Of a DNA stretch of 64,000 bases, positions 22,867-34,353 are shown one piece after another. The stretch is from the NCBI GenBank assembly GCA_030568195.1, contig JAJLTO010000016.1, positions 1-64,000 on the forward strand, written 5' to 3'. This DNA is from Dipodascopsis uninucleata var. uninucleata. Taxonomy: Eukaryota > Ascomycota > Lipomycetes > Lipomycetales > Lipomycetaceae. Position 1 is the stretch's first letter. The number at the start of each line of letters is the position of its first letter. The position numbers and the translations under genes were made by a program. Below the pieces are notes generated by a model. It was not told the origin of the DNA. It searched no databases and was given only the letters and a program-made list of their open reading frames with translations.

Positions 22867-23949
22867 CTACTTCTTAAAGCACTTATCATAGCCAACCATC
22901 GTAACTCTAAATCTTGGCTTGCCAGAGTCAACATGCTCCCAAGCCTCTGCGAGCCCCTTTTCACTAATATCAAAAGTCTCAACCCATGGCTTGATGTTGT
23001 GCTTAGAAACTAAATCAAGCAAATAATCGATGTCATCAGGAGAGCCAATAGCAGATCCACCAATAGAATAGCCACCTCTAAGGAGTAGCATCGGCGTAAT
23101 AGATAGTTTTTCGTCGATTGGAGGAGCAGTAATAAAAACTATCTTTCCCCTACCGGTTAAAAGGCTGAAGATCTTATTAACTTCGCCCTCGGAGAACGAA
23201 CTAGAAGTGATAACAATCAAATCAAGACTATCTCTATACTCTTGATCCCAGCCGGATTCTGCAGTTGCAATGTAGTGGTCAGCTCCCAGTTCTTTGGCAA
23301 CTGCCTCCTTTGACCGTGAACGGGAAATAGCAGTGACTTCGGCACCCAATGCTTTGGCAACAAGAATAGTCATGTGCCCAATACCACCAATGCCCTGTAC
23401 GCCAACTTTGGTCCCTTTGCCAACATTATTCTGGAAAAGAGGAGAGCAACCAGTAATGCCTCCACACATCCATGGGGCAGCGAGCTCTGAGGGAATATTT
23501 TCTGGGATCTTGAATGCAAACTTTGAGTTAACGCGAATGTGAGAAGCGTCACCTCCATGTGTCTTAGTACCATTTGGATACTGAGAAAAATATGTGTCAA
23601 TAGGAGTTAAGCAGTTGTTCTCATGATGCTTGCAGCATCGTGAGCACTGACCGCAAGAATCACACTGAGCACCAATTCCTACTCGATCTCCGAGCTTGAG
23701 TCCAGCTTTGGCCTTTGGACCAATCTTTACAATCTTCCCAATAATCTCATGACCGACGGCAATTGGAGTGTAAGGATCACCCCAGTTTCCTTTCACAGTG
23801 TGAATGTCAGATCCGCAAATTGCACAGGCCTCGATTTCGACATCAACATCATAGTCACGGAACTCGTTAGGAGTATACGTGAATCTATTCGGAGTCTTCC
23901 AGCCCTTAGGTTCCACCACTCCAATTGCTTCAATTGACTCTGGATACAT
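22867..23949 (-). CDS. Zinc-dependent, probably NADP-dependent alcohol dehydrogenase (ADH6/7, cinnamyl type)
   Basis: A complete intronless 360-residue medium-chain dehydrogenase on the minus strand. Catalytic zinc ligands: C45 in CAICGSDIH and H67-E68 in AVGHEIIG. Structural zinc: four Cys in CDSCGQCSRCCKHHENNC (from C96). The cofactor loop is GVQGIGGIGHM, and the loop after the second strand is SRSRSKE rather than an Asp, which points to NADP. The MCGGITGCSPL block is typical of the ADH6/ADH7 cinnamyl-alcohol family, which reduces aromatic and branched aldehydes to alcohols in the cytosol. This activity would suit detoxification of plant aromatic aldehydes. The gene stands alone between two long empty stretches. 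Confidence 0.93.
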   Translation of the reverse strand: MYPESIEAIGVVEPKGWKTPNRFTYTPNEFRDYDVDVEIEACAICGSDIHTVKGNWGDPYTPIAVGHEIIGKIVKIGPKAKAGLKLGDRVGIGAQCDSCGQCSRCCKHHENNCLTPIDTYFSQYPNGTKTHGGDASHIRVNSKFAFKIPENIPSELAAPWMCGGITGCSPLFQNNVGKGTKVGVQGIGGIGHMTILVAKALGAEVTAISRSRSKEAVAKELGADHYIATAESGWDQEYRDSLDLIVITSSSFSEGEVNKIFSLLTGRGKIVFITAPPIDEKLSITPMLLLRGGYSIGGSAIGSPDDIDYLLDLVSKHNIKPWVETFDISEKGLAEAWEHVDSGKPRFRVTMVGYDKCFKK

Positions 23950-26900
23950 TTCTAAAATATTCTTAAATCGCTGACTTTCTTAAATACTGAAATTAAATTG
24001 ATTTCCGATTTAATTTTTAAACTTATAGCAGTATTCGGTGTCGATAAGGCTCTTTATATAATCTATAGGTAACCCATTTTGGGATGAAACCCTTATACAT
24101 TTTTAGTACTGCCGATCACCAATTGGGAGCTGTTCGGAAAACATGCACTCTAATTTCTCTTCTAATCCAACAGCCACTCTCAAAATACATTACCTGTTAA
24201 TATTATGATTCATCTCTACCGATATTAGCTGAAGCTCAGCTTCGCTATTAAGTGTAACCAAACGGACATATAACGCAATGCGGAATTAATAGTGGAGGTA
24301 GGATTTAGTATTGACGAACCTAGTAATTGTAGATATGCCTCGGATCGCACCGTTTATAAAACCAAAAAGAAGAGAAAATTTACGCCACAGAATTATCGAA
24401 GTGAAAGAGACAGAATTCGAGAAGCTTCCACTTCAACAGAGCACTAGACAAGCATGATTGATTCAAAATCTCGTCTCGTAGAATATAATCAGAAATGGCT
24501 GATTCAAGTAAAAGTGGGAGACTGAACAAATACTTCGATGCTCTTGAAAGAGAGAAGCACTTTGAAAAACTTCTGTACACAAGCCCCTTAATTATTACAC
24601 AGGATCTGCTTACTAATAGTAGATTCGGAAAGTGGAACCGAATCATTTATCGTTATTCTAGCTGCACGCTACTGGCAACGATAGCTAATGCATTTCCTAT
24701 CACAAGTGATTAACTAATAAATTGTAGCATTGTAGCCTTTAAATTCTCACGAAAGCACTAATCTATTATTTTGAAGGTCCTTCAGGTCTGATGTAGACTT
24801 TCTGACAGTAACAAGTCAATCCACACTTATTGAATAGGCAAGTGCCTTGTTAAGATCTAACTCATATAGTAAAAATGTCAAATAAGAGTGCACTCTAATT
24901 GTGTATCAGTTAACCATTAGTCAAGTTTCAATAGATAAAGATTAGTCTGATTCGCGACATTTGATATGCCGGGGTATTTACAGAGTGATCATAGTAAGGG
25001 CAATTGAGCCGCAAATCAGTACTCTCAAGGAACTACGTCCCACTATGTATTTTGGCATTGAGATATAGATGGAATAGATTACCTCAGAGAAAAATGTAGA
25101 TTATCACGTATATTTTGAACGGTGCTACAAGTTCTGCGTCAGTCGTAATAAAATTTGTCTGACAGCGGAATAAATCTCAATTCCTAGACTGCATAAACTG
25201 CGTAGGACAGCTAAAAGTAATATCTTCGAGTACAGTTTCAACCATACTCCTTACTCTCATATTTCATATTTCCTTTGCCCTCAGAAAAAATGAAATCAAG
25301 ACATCTAACTTTAGTGTCAAGTTTCTGATGATACGTGCACGCTTTTGTGCACTTTACACTATCAATTTGCCAGAAGATGATATTGGCAATCAATCCACAC
25401 TATTTACATGGTGGTATCTCTTGAGCATAGCATACCAAATTACATATATATGCAAATTTAACTTATATTTAATTAAATTCCGTTTAGAACCAGCTATATC
25501 GAGGTTAAAATATAGTTCATAAATACTTGAAAATTCGATAACATCACCAAATTTCAATCAACGAGTTGTGCATGATACAAATCCAGATGCACACAGAACC
25601 TTAGCCTGTCTGTATTTCTTTGCTTCCTATTTTATAATGTCCGATGCTGTAACAGTGTCCGGTTCAATATGCTCTTCCCTATTGCGTTTTCGCGTCAAGA
25701 CGAGATAGTGACTCGACTTGCAATTCATCTGAACCTGTTATTACTATCTGCAAGTGTACTTAAGCGGGAGGATTGAACTCCTGAAGTTCCATACATAATA
25801 TCAAAGGTATGAAAAGGTCCTATGCTCAATCGACAAGTGGATGTTGCTATATCCTCGCTGGTATGCATAAACGCCATGTGTCCCTATATAACCTGCATTC
25901 AGGGACTGTGCTCGCAGCTACGACGATTGGAGAAAAGTGTTAGTCGTAATAGATAAGAATAACTATGTATTTGTAGATGGAGCACCTCTTAAACAATGCT
26001 GTATGTCTTTGAATTATTCTATTTTGAGAAGTAATTATATCGACTTGGAAGTGCTTGGATTTGGACGTGACGAACAGTAGCCCAAAAATTACATCACATC
26101 TTTAAATCGATTAAAATGCAAAACTATTGCATTTTTTGCTGTTAGTAGCCGTGCATGCTAATCCGAGTAGATAGCCTATTTATTTATCTTTCTCATAGGT
26201 GCTCGTGCAGGAATGCAGAGACAGCAATTATGCCACTCAGTGGCCTATTTTATATATTAAGTCGCAGAGCAGAGCTTTCAAATGGTGAGCTAATAAATTA
26301 CTAACAGGCTTCAATAAATTTAGCCATCTAACAAAAGCTCTCAAGGTTATGTTGCTAGTTTTTCTCTTGAGTTGGGTTACACGCAGGGCTAGCAGTTTAA
26401 ATACAATACAGTTTATTAGTTAAAGGTCTCTTATAGTTTACATTATAGCCCATAACCGAAGCGAAACTAAAAATTCAGGCGATAGCGAGGCAGAAACCTT
26501 AACGTATAAAAGCAAGCCTCACCGCAATTCGATACAAACTACAAAGCTGTCAAACACATATAACAGGCTAAGCAGACTAACAATTTTACTTGGTTTCTGA
26601 ACTAGACTCGAAACGAGATATGGGCCAGTCTAAAACAAGGATGTATCTGACTGCGAGTATATATATTACCAGTAACCTGCAGCTTGATACTCACTGAAGC
26701 TTGGTTCGAAGTACTTCTTTGGCTTAAGCAAGTACTTCACCAACTTAAAATATTACTCAAGAAGCTCTTAAGATTGCAAGCTTCTCTACTTGGTTTATAT
26801 AACAGTGTAATTGAAACTCAGTTTCACTACAAACTTAGTAATAAATAAATAGATCGAATTCTAATCGCTGAACATAAATTCATTGTTTGATAATATGAAA

Positions 26901-27049
26901 CAGTAATATATCAGTCTCAGTTATAAAAACTGCAAGCCATGCAGCTGGAAGTACTAAATTCATTTGCAACCGCAATAATACGTGCTTTTCAGTGGCGACA
27001 AGCCAATAGAAATTTCGTGTATCATGTCAATATAGGATATTATGATATC
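23950..27049. other. Long gene-poor interval
   Basis: About 3.1 kb of AT-rich DNA. One small frame is listed separately (24495-24713). I see no recognisable protein family, RNA gene or mobile element before the transporter pseudogene at the right edge. Confidence 0.4.
24495..24713 (+). CDS. Small open frame of unknown function (doubtful)
   Basis: 72 codons from an ATG with an A at -3, beginning MADSSKSGRLNKYFDALERE, with a charged, helix-like composition. The reverse strand is also open here, so the frame may be chance. No family was recognised. Confidence 0.2.
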   Translation: MADSSKSGRLNKYFDALEREKHFEKLLYTSPLIITQDLLTNSRFGKWNRIIYRYSSCTLLATIANAFPITSD

Positions 27050-27784
27050 AATACCCATCATTTGACCCATTACCTAATGCCAATAAGTGAGCATGTGTTA
27101 GATCATGTCACGGTCTGGATCACAGTCGAGTAAGGCTGTAAAGGCTTCTCTCGCTTTATCCGTTCGATTCTTATTTATCAGTCAGCGAGGAGACTAGGGT
27201 AGCTTAAGAATGAAAGCAATAGAACAAGAGCAAAGGGAATTTGGAATGTTATATGATGACATCAGGAAATTTTTCCTTTAGTAACAGGCAAAATCAATCC
27301 AATACGGCAGTTTCGAGCATAGCAGTAGATCATAAGCAGGACCTCCATTTCTGGATTTGCGTACCCCGGCAATGATATCCGTAATGCTGCAATAATAAAG
27401 CCGCTTTCAATGCCAGGCAAAGTCCTTCCGACGATAATATGAGCGAGACTAAAGGATGCAGCTAGAATATAACACCTCAACCATGATTATGAAACCATAA
27501 AAGACCACTTTCATACGACCTGGTGTGTCACCATAGAGAAAAGTATAGAGCACCTAGCATGCATCCTATCTCATAAATAGATATCGTAGCTCGTTGAACC
27601 GTGGAATTATAACTCTTTTCTTCGGCGGACAACGTTGTACTGACAGTGTTTATGGCGGGGAAGTTGTCGGCGAATAAGGTAGAGTTAAGAGATTACCCAT
27701 GACTCGCTGGTCATAGCGAAAGAGGAAAGAGCCAATGCCCGCAACAAATACAATTGCGTTATTTAAAGAGCTACCAGATACCAT
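27050..27784 (-). pseudogene. Truncated, frameshifted MFS sugar transporter
   Basis: Reading the minus strand from the ATG at 27784 gives SLNNAIVFVAGIG and then FRYDQRVMGNLL. The second is clearly the TM1 motif FGYDQGVM of fungal sugar porters. In shifted frames follow FPAINTVSTTLS, the TM2 block STVQRATISIYEIGCMLGAL, SFSLAHIIVGR (TM4), FQIPFALVLLLSFLS (TM6), and a central-loop remnant NRTDKAREAFTALLD. Several frameshifts and stops separate these pieces. Nothing from TM7 to TM12 was found, so roughly half the gene is gone. The order and spacing match the STL1/maltose-type branch, distinct from the intact porters at 10314 and 46339. Confidence 0.8.
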
Positions 27785-28378
27785 AATATTTTTTTCATAG
27801 TAAATAAAGTTTGCATCTATTCTTGAAGTTATATAATCGAGCTAACGATGTTCTCTTAATAACTTCAGATAGCATTAACGGGAGACCGTTGTTTTAAAGT
27901 TACAATTTTATTATGTCTACAATAAAAACATGTTTTTTACAATGAAATAAAAAGTACACTAAATGAGAACTTCTGTGTAGAGAAGATAATCAAGCCATAT
28001 GATGCACCAGAGTATTGTGAAGTAGTATTTGTAGATAACGGCACTCAGTGCTTAAGTAGCCTAGTTTACAAACCCAGCTATGACCTCCCTCTATTGATAT
28101 TATTCCTGTGCGGATGTATAGATGATTTACGTTTGGAAAGGGGTACTGAAACTGACAAAGTAATTACCAGTAGATACCTTGTTTTGTAACTCTTCAGATT
28201 TATGCGGTTAAAGAACAGATATCGAACATTGCGGGAGGTCGCAGAAGTTTTCAACGCTATACCGAAGGCCATCCACAATTACTGGCATTTAAACTAATTG
28301 TACACTAAATTCTTTAATACAAATTCTCTAGTAGCTACAAACTAATGGTATATTGATCGTAGCCACCTAAATCTGAAG
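27785..28378. other. Intergenic region
   Basis: AT-rich sequence between the pseudogene start and the 3' end of the Gfo/Idh/MocA gene. Only noise-like frames were seen. Confidence 0.4.
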
Positions 28379-29482
28379 TTACAGAACTTCAACCTTCGTG
28401 AGTGCAGCTCCATTCTGCGCTGATCTCGTAAGTGCTTCGAAAACAGCAAAGTGGTGGAAAGCTTTTCTTGGAGTAGCCTTAATTCGTGTCTTGTCTTTGT
28501 GCTCGACCGCATCAGCAAAGTTCTCTAGCTCTCTTACAACTCCGTTCACTTCGTCGTTGTCTACAATATAGACATTCTGGGAAAATTCAGTACCACTCTC
28601 ACCCTCAAACAACGTGACTTTAGTTGGTTCAGATGATCTCATAAAACGCTCGTAAACGATAGATCCTTTGGTGCCATATATACTAAATTCAACTTTGTCA
28701 TTTGTCGCACCCAGATTAGTTGAATACATAAATGATCCGTAAACTCCTGACTTCAAATTAATAAGCGAGTTCACAGTATCTACGGCACCTACAAAATCCC
28801 TCAATTGGCTCGCGCGTGCAGATACAGACTCAACCTCTCCAAGAACTTCTGTTAATAAAGCAATTTCATGAACTCCGCCATCGCTTATATATCCGGCGGC
28901 GTTCTCGTGTTTCTGTCTCCACGCGGTACTATGATATACGTTAGGCGCAAAAGACAACGTCACTTGATACATGAACGTTACAGATTCACCGATTCTGGGT
29001 AGAATCTGATTTATCAAATCTATGCTGTTATGATAGAGGTAATTTTCCAATACCATAACTGGCACACTGGTAGACTCAGCAAGTTCCACAATTTTTCGTG
29101 CATCAGTCAGATTAGGTGCAATAGGCTTCTCGAAAGCAATCGGCTTCCCAGCTTGAATGGCCTTCGTCACAATATCAAGGTTGAATTGCATAGGTAAAAT
29201 AGCGTCGACCACATCTATTGCGGAATCGTTTATTAAAGCAGCTAGATCGTCGTACACAGTCACAGAATTCAGCTTAGTCTCTTCAACATATGCGATCGCT
29301 TTGGCTTTCGTTCTATTGTAGACACCAGTGATTTTTAGCAGTGGAATTTTCTCTATTGATGGCAAATGAGCGAGTCGCGCAAATATCTAGAGTATGCATA
29401 CTATGAGCATAAATATCCTCCAAGTTCTTTACTACAAAGATCTACTTACGCCAGTGCCCACGAGTCCTACATTCAAACACAT
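28379..29482 (-). CDS. Gfo/Idh/MocA family NAD(P)-dependent oxidoreductase, one intron
   Basis: Exons on the minus strand are 29482-29450 and 29386-28379, with a 63-nt intron (GTAAGT donor, CTCTAG acceptor), giving 346 residues. The tiny first exon supplies the start of the Rossmann motif: MCLNVGLVGTG joins IFARLAHLPSIEK, restoring the G-x-G-I-F-A loop typical of the fold. The family EKP motif is AFEKPIAP (about residues 97-104), followed by a C-terminal alpha/beta domain with the GGVHEIALL helix. Enzymes of this family oxidise or reduce sugars, cyclitols or dihydrodiols; the substrate here is unknown. It lies on the same strand as the hydroxyquinol genes just upstream (30189-37209), so it may belong to that block. 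A second member of the family lies at 38220. Confidence 0.87.
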
Positions 29483-30188
29483 TGCTTAATTTTTCCTCTT
29501 TTAATAGTTAAAATCTTCTTGAATAGAGTGCAGAATACAATAAGCTAACGGAAAGCTCTGTTACTTTGCTAAAAATGACAGTGTAGATAACCTTGGCTCT
29601 TATAGATATCACATTTGAGAGGAGTAGCTAGGACATAAGACTTGAACTGATTTTACTTACTTATACTAGTACTTTCTCGTCGAAAGTTTTTCTTATAGCC
29701 AGCTCAAGCAGAAATATGTTGCCCAGTATCTCAGTTAGGTAATATTTCTGTCAACTGAGGTAATTCGTATGGAGCTTAGGGTAACAATAACCTTTCCCGT
29801 CGATATTCCTCGACATGAATGTTTAGTTCGACTCGGTTATGTGCCGGACTCATTTATCACCACAGCTGGCCACTCATTTTCATGATTGTTTAAATAGCCT
29901 GTCAATATGATTAGAGGTAGCTTAAATGCGTTTATCTATGGGCGTTTGCGAGAGATTACTGCACGAGAGCTAGGAAGTGTGGTTAATGGCACTCTTCCAG
30001 AGCCATATCATCAACTCTTGTAATTGATTGAAATAATTAAATAATTTAAATTTGAAATCCTTATCTAATAGCATCTTTATCATCTTTATAATTAATATTA
30101 CCTGTAATATGACTATTTATATATATCATATAACTAAATCATACGGAACGAATCTTATAAAAATTAGTGCGATGTAAATCTAATAGGA
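29483..30188. other. Intergenic region
   Basis: 700 bases between the Gfo/Idh/MocA start and the dioxygenase stop. It contains a small GTCGA...TCGAC inverted repeat and CGG triplets around 29790-29860. No gene was seen. Confidence 0.4.
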
Positions 30189-31228
30189 CTACTTACTAAT
30201 TGGAAGACCATCATCAATCTCGGCCATTACACCAAGTGCACTTAGAGCGCTAACCGCATTGTAGTCTCTCAATTGTTTAGCCTCCGCATCAGAAACTAAA
30301 ACAAAGTCGTATCTTAAATCCCAGCTACCTAAAGGTACACCGTACGTAGTAGCCACTTCAGGATCATCAATGGTATCGAGATCAATGAGAAGCGAAGATT
30401 TAACACCGAACACAGCATCTGTTGTCTCATAGGGATCTCCTCGTATATATAAAGAGGTAATTAGTTCATCGAAGCCTTCTTTCCGAAACTTGAAATGCAT
30501 ATGACTAGGACGGTATGGATGCCGACCAAGCATTTTGAGTAATTTACCGACTGGACCATCGTGTGGGATGGGGTATGGAACTGGACGAATGGCGCGAAAC
30601 CAGAAATTGCCGTTGCTATCGGACCGAATAATTCCACGACAGTCTGGACCCTCCCGATCTTCATACTGTGTGTCATACTGCCCAGTCTCATCCGTCTCCC
30701 AAACATCTATGATACATCCTTCAATTGGATCGCCATTAGTGTCCTTTAGCGTGCACCTTACCAGACAAATTTCTCCCTTTCCCTCTGAGCAGATTGAATC
30801 ACCAAGCTCAAATTCAAGAGCATCATGCGTATGAAATGGACCAAGTACAGTTCCATTAGTTGCATTAGGAGGTTTCGGGTGGTTCATAACATCAACCAAA
30901 CAAGAAAGTCCTAGAACGTCCGAGAGTAAGATAAATTCCTGTTCACTGTTAGGGGATCTGGTGAGGTCTTCGAAATAAAATATATACATACCTGTCTTGT
31001 AGCGGAGCATATTTGACCACATTCGGTAAGAAATTCAATTGCTGCCATCCATTCTTCACTTGAAATTCTAGTCTCTCTTGCAAAGTCGTGTAGATGGCTT
31101 ACTAGACGTTCGAACAAGTATTTGAGTCTTCTGTCACTTGTCTGGTTATTGATAATAATGGTGTTCTCAGTTATATTCTCATCCGTGAGATCCTTTAAAG
31201 GAGGTAAGCCATTCTGCGTAAGAGACAT
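30189..31228 (-). CDS. HDX1: Hydroxyquinol 1,2-dioxygenase (intradiol ring cleavage), one intron
   Basis: Cleaves hydroxyquinol (benzene-1,2,4-triol) with O2 to maleylacetate; non-haem Fe(III) enzyme. Exons on the minus strand are 31228-30992 and 30938-30189, with a 53-nt intron, giving 328 residues. The join CSATRQ/EFILLSDVLG matches the family motif. Iron ligands are visible: Y167 (GQYDTQY), Y201 (PVPYPIP), H225 and H227 (RPSHMHF). The loop VLGPFHTHDA favours hydroxyquinol over catechol enzymes. The symbol follows the Candida parapsilosis 3-oxoadipate pathway gene; orthology was not tested. An upstream AG in the intron would give an immediate TGA and lies only two bases after the branch-like CCTAAC, so the second AG was taken. 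A TATAAAA (minus strand, 31271-31277) lies about 45 bases before the ATG. Confidence 0.92.
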
Positions 31229-31935
31229 AGTAATAGTTCTTATGCCTATATTAGTATTTGGTTATATCAATTTTATAAGACTCGTTTGATTCTGGGTGAA
31301 CTGTTCTGCTTTCACTCATATGGTCGGTGGTAGTGTATTATATAGGTCACTCGAAATTATTGAAGCCTCAATCAATGCGGCGTTTGTGGGGAGATAGTAA
31401 CGGTTAATTGCTTATCCGGAATATTACCCACTCAGGAATTCTATTATTCTTCAATAACTTTTCTAGTTAAGACTTCGGCTACGTTTATCCTTGAAGCTTC
31501 ACACCACGTTATTACTAACATCGCAAGCTCAAATAGTTACATATGAGTTACGCTATGATTTTTTTACTTTTTACTTAAATTATAAGTAAGTGAATAGATC
31601 TCCTACCCGTAATGTTCATAACAAGCATTAGGCCGCCGGGGATGCTCGGATGTCGGATATCCAACTCAATAGCTTCGATCAAGTTACGCAATAAGCCTTA
31701 CTAACATTCCGAAATCAGTAAATATATCTATGGATCTAAGGTGTTCTATAGCAGGATGTGTTACAATTGTATTACATCGAATGGTATTTGGTCTTGAAAC
31801 CAGGGACATGGTCTGTTACAACGAACTGGCTTTTTAAGATACGAAACTATAATTAAAAATTTCAAGGTTATTCGGTTTATCATCTGTCATATGAATTGAA
31901 ATAGAGCATTAACTCATGACATAATACGTAGTGTT
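31229..31935. promoter_or_regulatory. Upstream region of the dioxygenase gene
   Basis: 700 bases upstream of the hydroxyquinol dioxygenase and downstream of the CoA-transferase. A TATA box lies at 31271-31277 (minus strand). A cluster GCCGCCGGGG...TCGGATGTCGGATATCC (31632-31662) contains two TCGGAT copies 7 bases apart, about 420 bases from the ATG. These are candidate sites for a Zn2Cys6 regulator. Confidence 0.5.
31646..31658 (-). promoter_or_regulatory. Tandem TCGGAT half-sites upstream of the dioxygenase
   Basis: TCGGAT at 31646-31651 and again at 31653-31658, a 7-base pitch. The same hexamer or its complement occurs upstream of the CoA-transferase (33914-33948) and of maleylacetate reductase (35757-35762). 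A shared operator is inference. Confidence 0.35.
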
Positions 31936-33541
31936 TTAAAATGTCTGCAGGTCAGAGGCTACTGCGAAATCAGCATCAACTTTAGCTTTTATATCCCCAA
32001 CAGTGTATCCCTCAGCAACCTCAATTAGAAGAAGGCCATTATTCGGACTGACATCAAATACAGCAATATCTGTAATAATTCTAGATACGCATTTGACTCC
32101 CGTAAGGGGAAAGCTGCACTCCTTTAAGATCTTTGGTCTACCTTTACGGTCTACAAGATCCATCACTACAACTACCCTTGTCTTCTCTGGGTACGCTACA
32201 AGATCCATTGCTCCACCCATACCTTTTACCATACCAGGGAGGGCCCAGTTTGCAAGATCTCCATATTGTGAAACTTGCATTGCTCCGAGAATTGTAAGAT
32301 TGATCTTTCCTGCGCGAATCATAGCGAATGACTCCTCAGAGCCGAAGAAGGAGGCTCCTGGGAGTATTGTAACTGTCTCTTTCCCAGCATTGATCAGATC
32401 TGGATCTTCCTGTCCAGATTGTGGATAGGGTCCTAGCCCTAATATTCCATTTTCAGATTGCAATGTGACGTGAATATCATCAGAGAGATAATTTGGTGCT
32501 AGGGTAGGCATTCCAATTCCAAGATTTGCAAAACTTCCATCTTTGAATTCTAGTGCAGCCCTCTTGATTATGCGCGCGCGCCTTATAGACTTATCAGAAT
32601 ATATGTTTTGATTATCGTTACCGAGAAAGCTATCGTTTGTCTTCAAAATCTCTATATCTTTAGTAGTAGTTGATTGAACCACCTTATCAACGTAAATGCT
32701 AGGAAGATGAACATCTTCGGGGCGAATTTCACCTGGCTCAACGATGTGTTCCGCCTCCACGATTGTCACTTTTCCAGCACGGCCCATTACAGAATTAAAA
32801 TTCCTTGCCGCTTTTCGAAAATAACAATTACCATACATATCAGCTTTATATGCCTTTACGAATGCTATGTCTCCAACAATTGCCTGCTGCAATAAGAATT
32901 TACGTCCATCAAATTCTCTTGACTCTAAAGGTTCAGATTTCTTTATAACTTCCCCATGTTGGTTGTATTTAATGGGTAATTCACCTTCTTCTACCCATGT
33001 CCCTACTCCTGCAGGGGAGTAAAATGCTGGGATTCCTGCACCACCTGCTCTGCAACGCTCTGCCAAATTTCCTTGAGGTGTCAATTCGACTTCCACTTTA
33101 CCAGTGAGATACAATCTCTCGAATAGTTTATTTCCTCCAATATAAGAGGAAATCATCTTCGAAATCTGACCGTTCTTTAAAAGCTTAGACAGACCTGTAG
33201 TCTCCGTTCCTGCATTATTTGACACAGCGACAATATTAATGATATCAGACTTCTTAGACATAGCATCAATCAGAGTATCTAGGAGATTGGTTAGTAGCGT
33301 ATTTTCACTTGCTGTATAGATATTATGTACCTGGCACACCAGACATTCCAAATCCACCACAAAGCAGCGTAAAGCCGCTCTTAATGTTAAGCAATGTCTC
33401 TTCTGCAGAATTGTATATTTTGCTCTTCTGCCAGCTTGTGGCAGCGGAGTGAAACCGAGCTGAACATCTCCATTTTTTCGCTTGTAGTTCTTCAGCTATA
33501 GACAAAAGTGTCAATATATCTCTCCGCATCGTTACTCTCAT
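31936..33541 (-). CDS. OSC1: 3-oxoadipate/3-oxoacid CoA-transferase, fused A-B subunits, mitochondrial, one intron
   Basis: Transfers CoA from succinyl-CoA to 3-oxoadipate, the third step after ring cleavage. Exons on the minus strand are 33541-33331 and 33278-31936, with a 52-nt intron (GTACAT donor, textbook CTACTAAC branch, TCCTAG acceptor), giving 517 residues, the usual length of fused SCOT-type enzymes. The join gives GGFGMSGVPDTLIDAM, matching the family. Without it the frame would run through the intron as false coding sequence. The first 40 residues (MRVTMRRDIL...KKWRCSARF) are Arg/Lys-rich and lack acids at the start, so this is a likely mitochondrial presequence. The catalytic Glu is E346 in QSENGILGLG. 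The family also contains ketone-body enzymes; the context argues for 3-oxoadipate. A (TA)n run lies about 60 bases upstream of the ATG. Confidence 0.9.
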
Positions 33542-34353
33542 TATCGTCTTCGGAAACGACAATTATATTTAAAATATTATAACGCGCACAGGATAATCCA
33601 CTTATATATATATATATGTATTTGTGTCCGTGTAAAATCATCTGTCTGTCATTACCTATTAACATTTATCTTTCCGATGGCAATGGGAATGTAATTATCC
33701 GGGATTTATCCAACAACATTCAAAACGTCCAATAGCACTTTGAAGATTAATTCATTAAAACTTTGATTCTAAAAACTACAGAATGTCATCACATTCTTGT
33801 AGTTAGCTGTACTTCGGAGTTCTCGCAAACAGTATTTCTGTGGTATGTTAACTACAAGAGTTCACAGGTGTCACACTAGGAACTGCATTTTTGTTTAAAA
33901 GGACAAGTCGTTTATCGGATTACAAATAAAAAAGACCGGAAATCCGATTAAATTTTATTATTTATGATTTAGTTTACTTCGGGATACCGAAATATATAGA
34001 TTTCTTGTTTTTCATGTTCTCTAATTTTCGGGTGAGCTTATATCCTCCACTGACCTTCTACAAGAAATGCGGGGTGTTCTAAACTCTAACAAGTACTTTT
34101 AAGTCATATAAGGTTTCAGGCACACCCACACCCTACTAGTTTTGAGTAAAACTTGTCGAGTTCTACACTAGTTGGCGTAAGAACGATAATGTTTAAGTTG
34201 CTATATAATTTAGACAAATTGCGAATACTATAGTGTAATAGCTAAAGAAGGTCGTGTTTTTGCTTGCTATCTAAGAACCTTTCCTGATCGTACCTATACC
34301 TGGCACGTTACGGCCCACTCTCGCACATTTTTCGATACAGAGCATAAAATGCT
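33542..34353. promoter_or_regulatory. Upstream region of the CoA-transferase gene
   Basis: 800 bases that also hold the 3' end of maleylacetate reductase. They contain a (TA)8-like run at 33602-33617, an inverted repeat at 33914-33948 and ATCCGG near 33698. No gene was seen. Confidence 0.45.
33914..33948. promoter_or_regulatory. Inverted repeat ATCGGATT...AATCCGAT
   Basis: Perfect 8-base arms (33914-33921 and 33941-33948) separated by 19 bases, about 370-410 bases upstream of the CoA-transferase ATG. Each arm carries a CGG/CCG triplet and the TCGGAT hexamer seen upstream of the dioxygenase. Candidate operator; inference. Confidence 0.4.

Noticed and set aside
25760-25860. tRNA-like T-arm on the minus strand (GGAGTTCAATCCTCC)
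   Set aside because: The stem has only four pairs. No matching acceptor stem, D-arm or A-box could be built around it.
33323-33360. Start of the CoA-transferase second exon as a separate protein beginning inside the intron
   Set aside because: The residues there come from intron read-through. The branch site, acceptor and family motif support splicing into one 517-residue protein.
33602-33617. (TA)n run as a microsatellite of interest
   Set aside because: Short, and better explained as a core promoter TATA region of the CoA-transferase gene.
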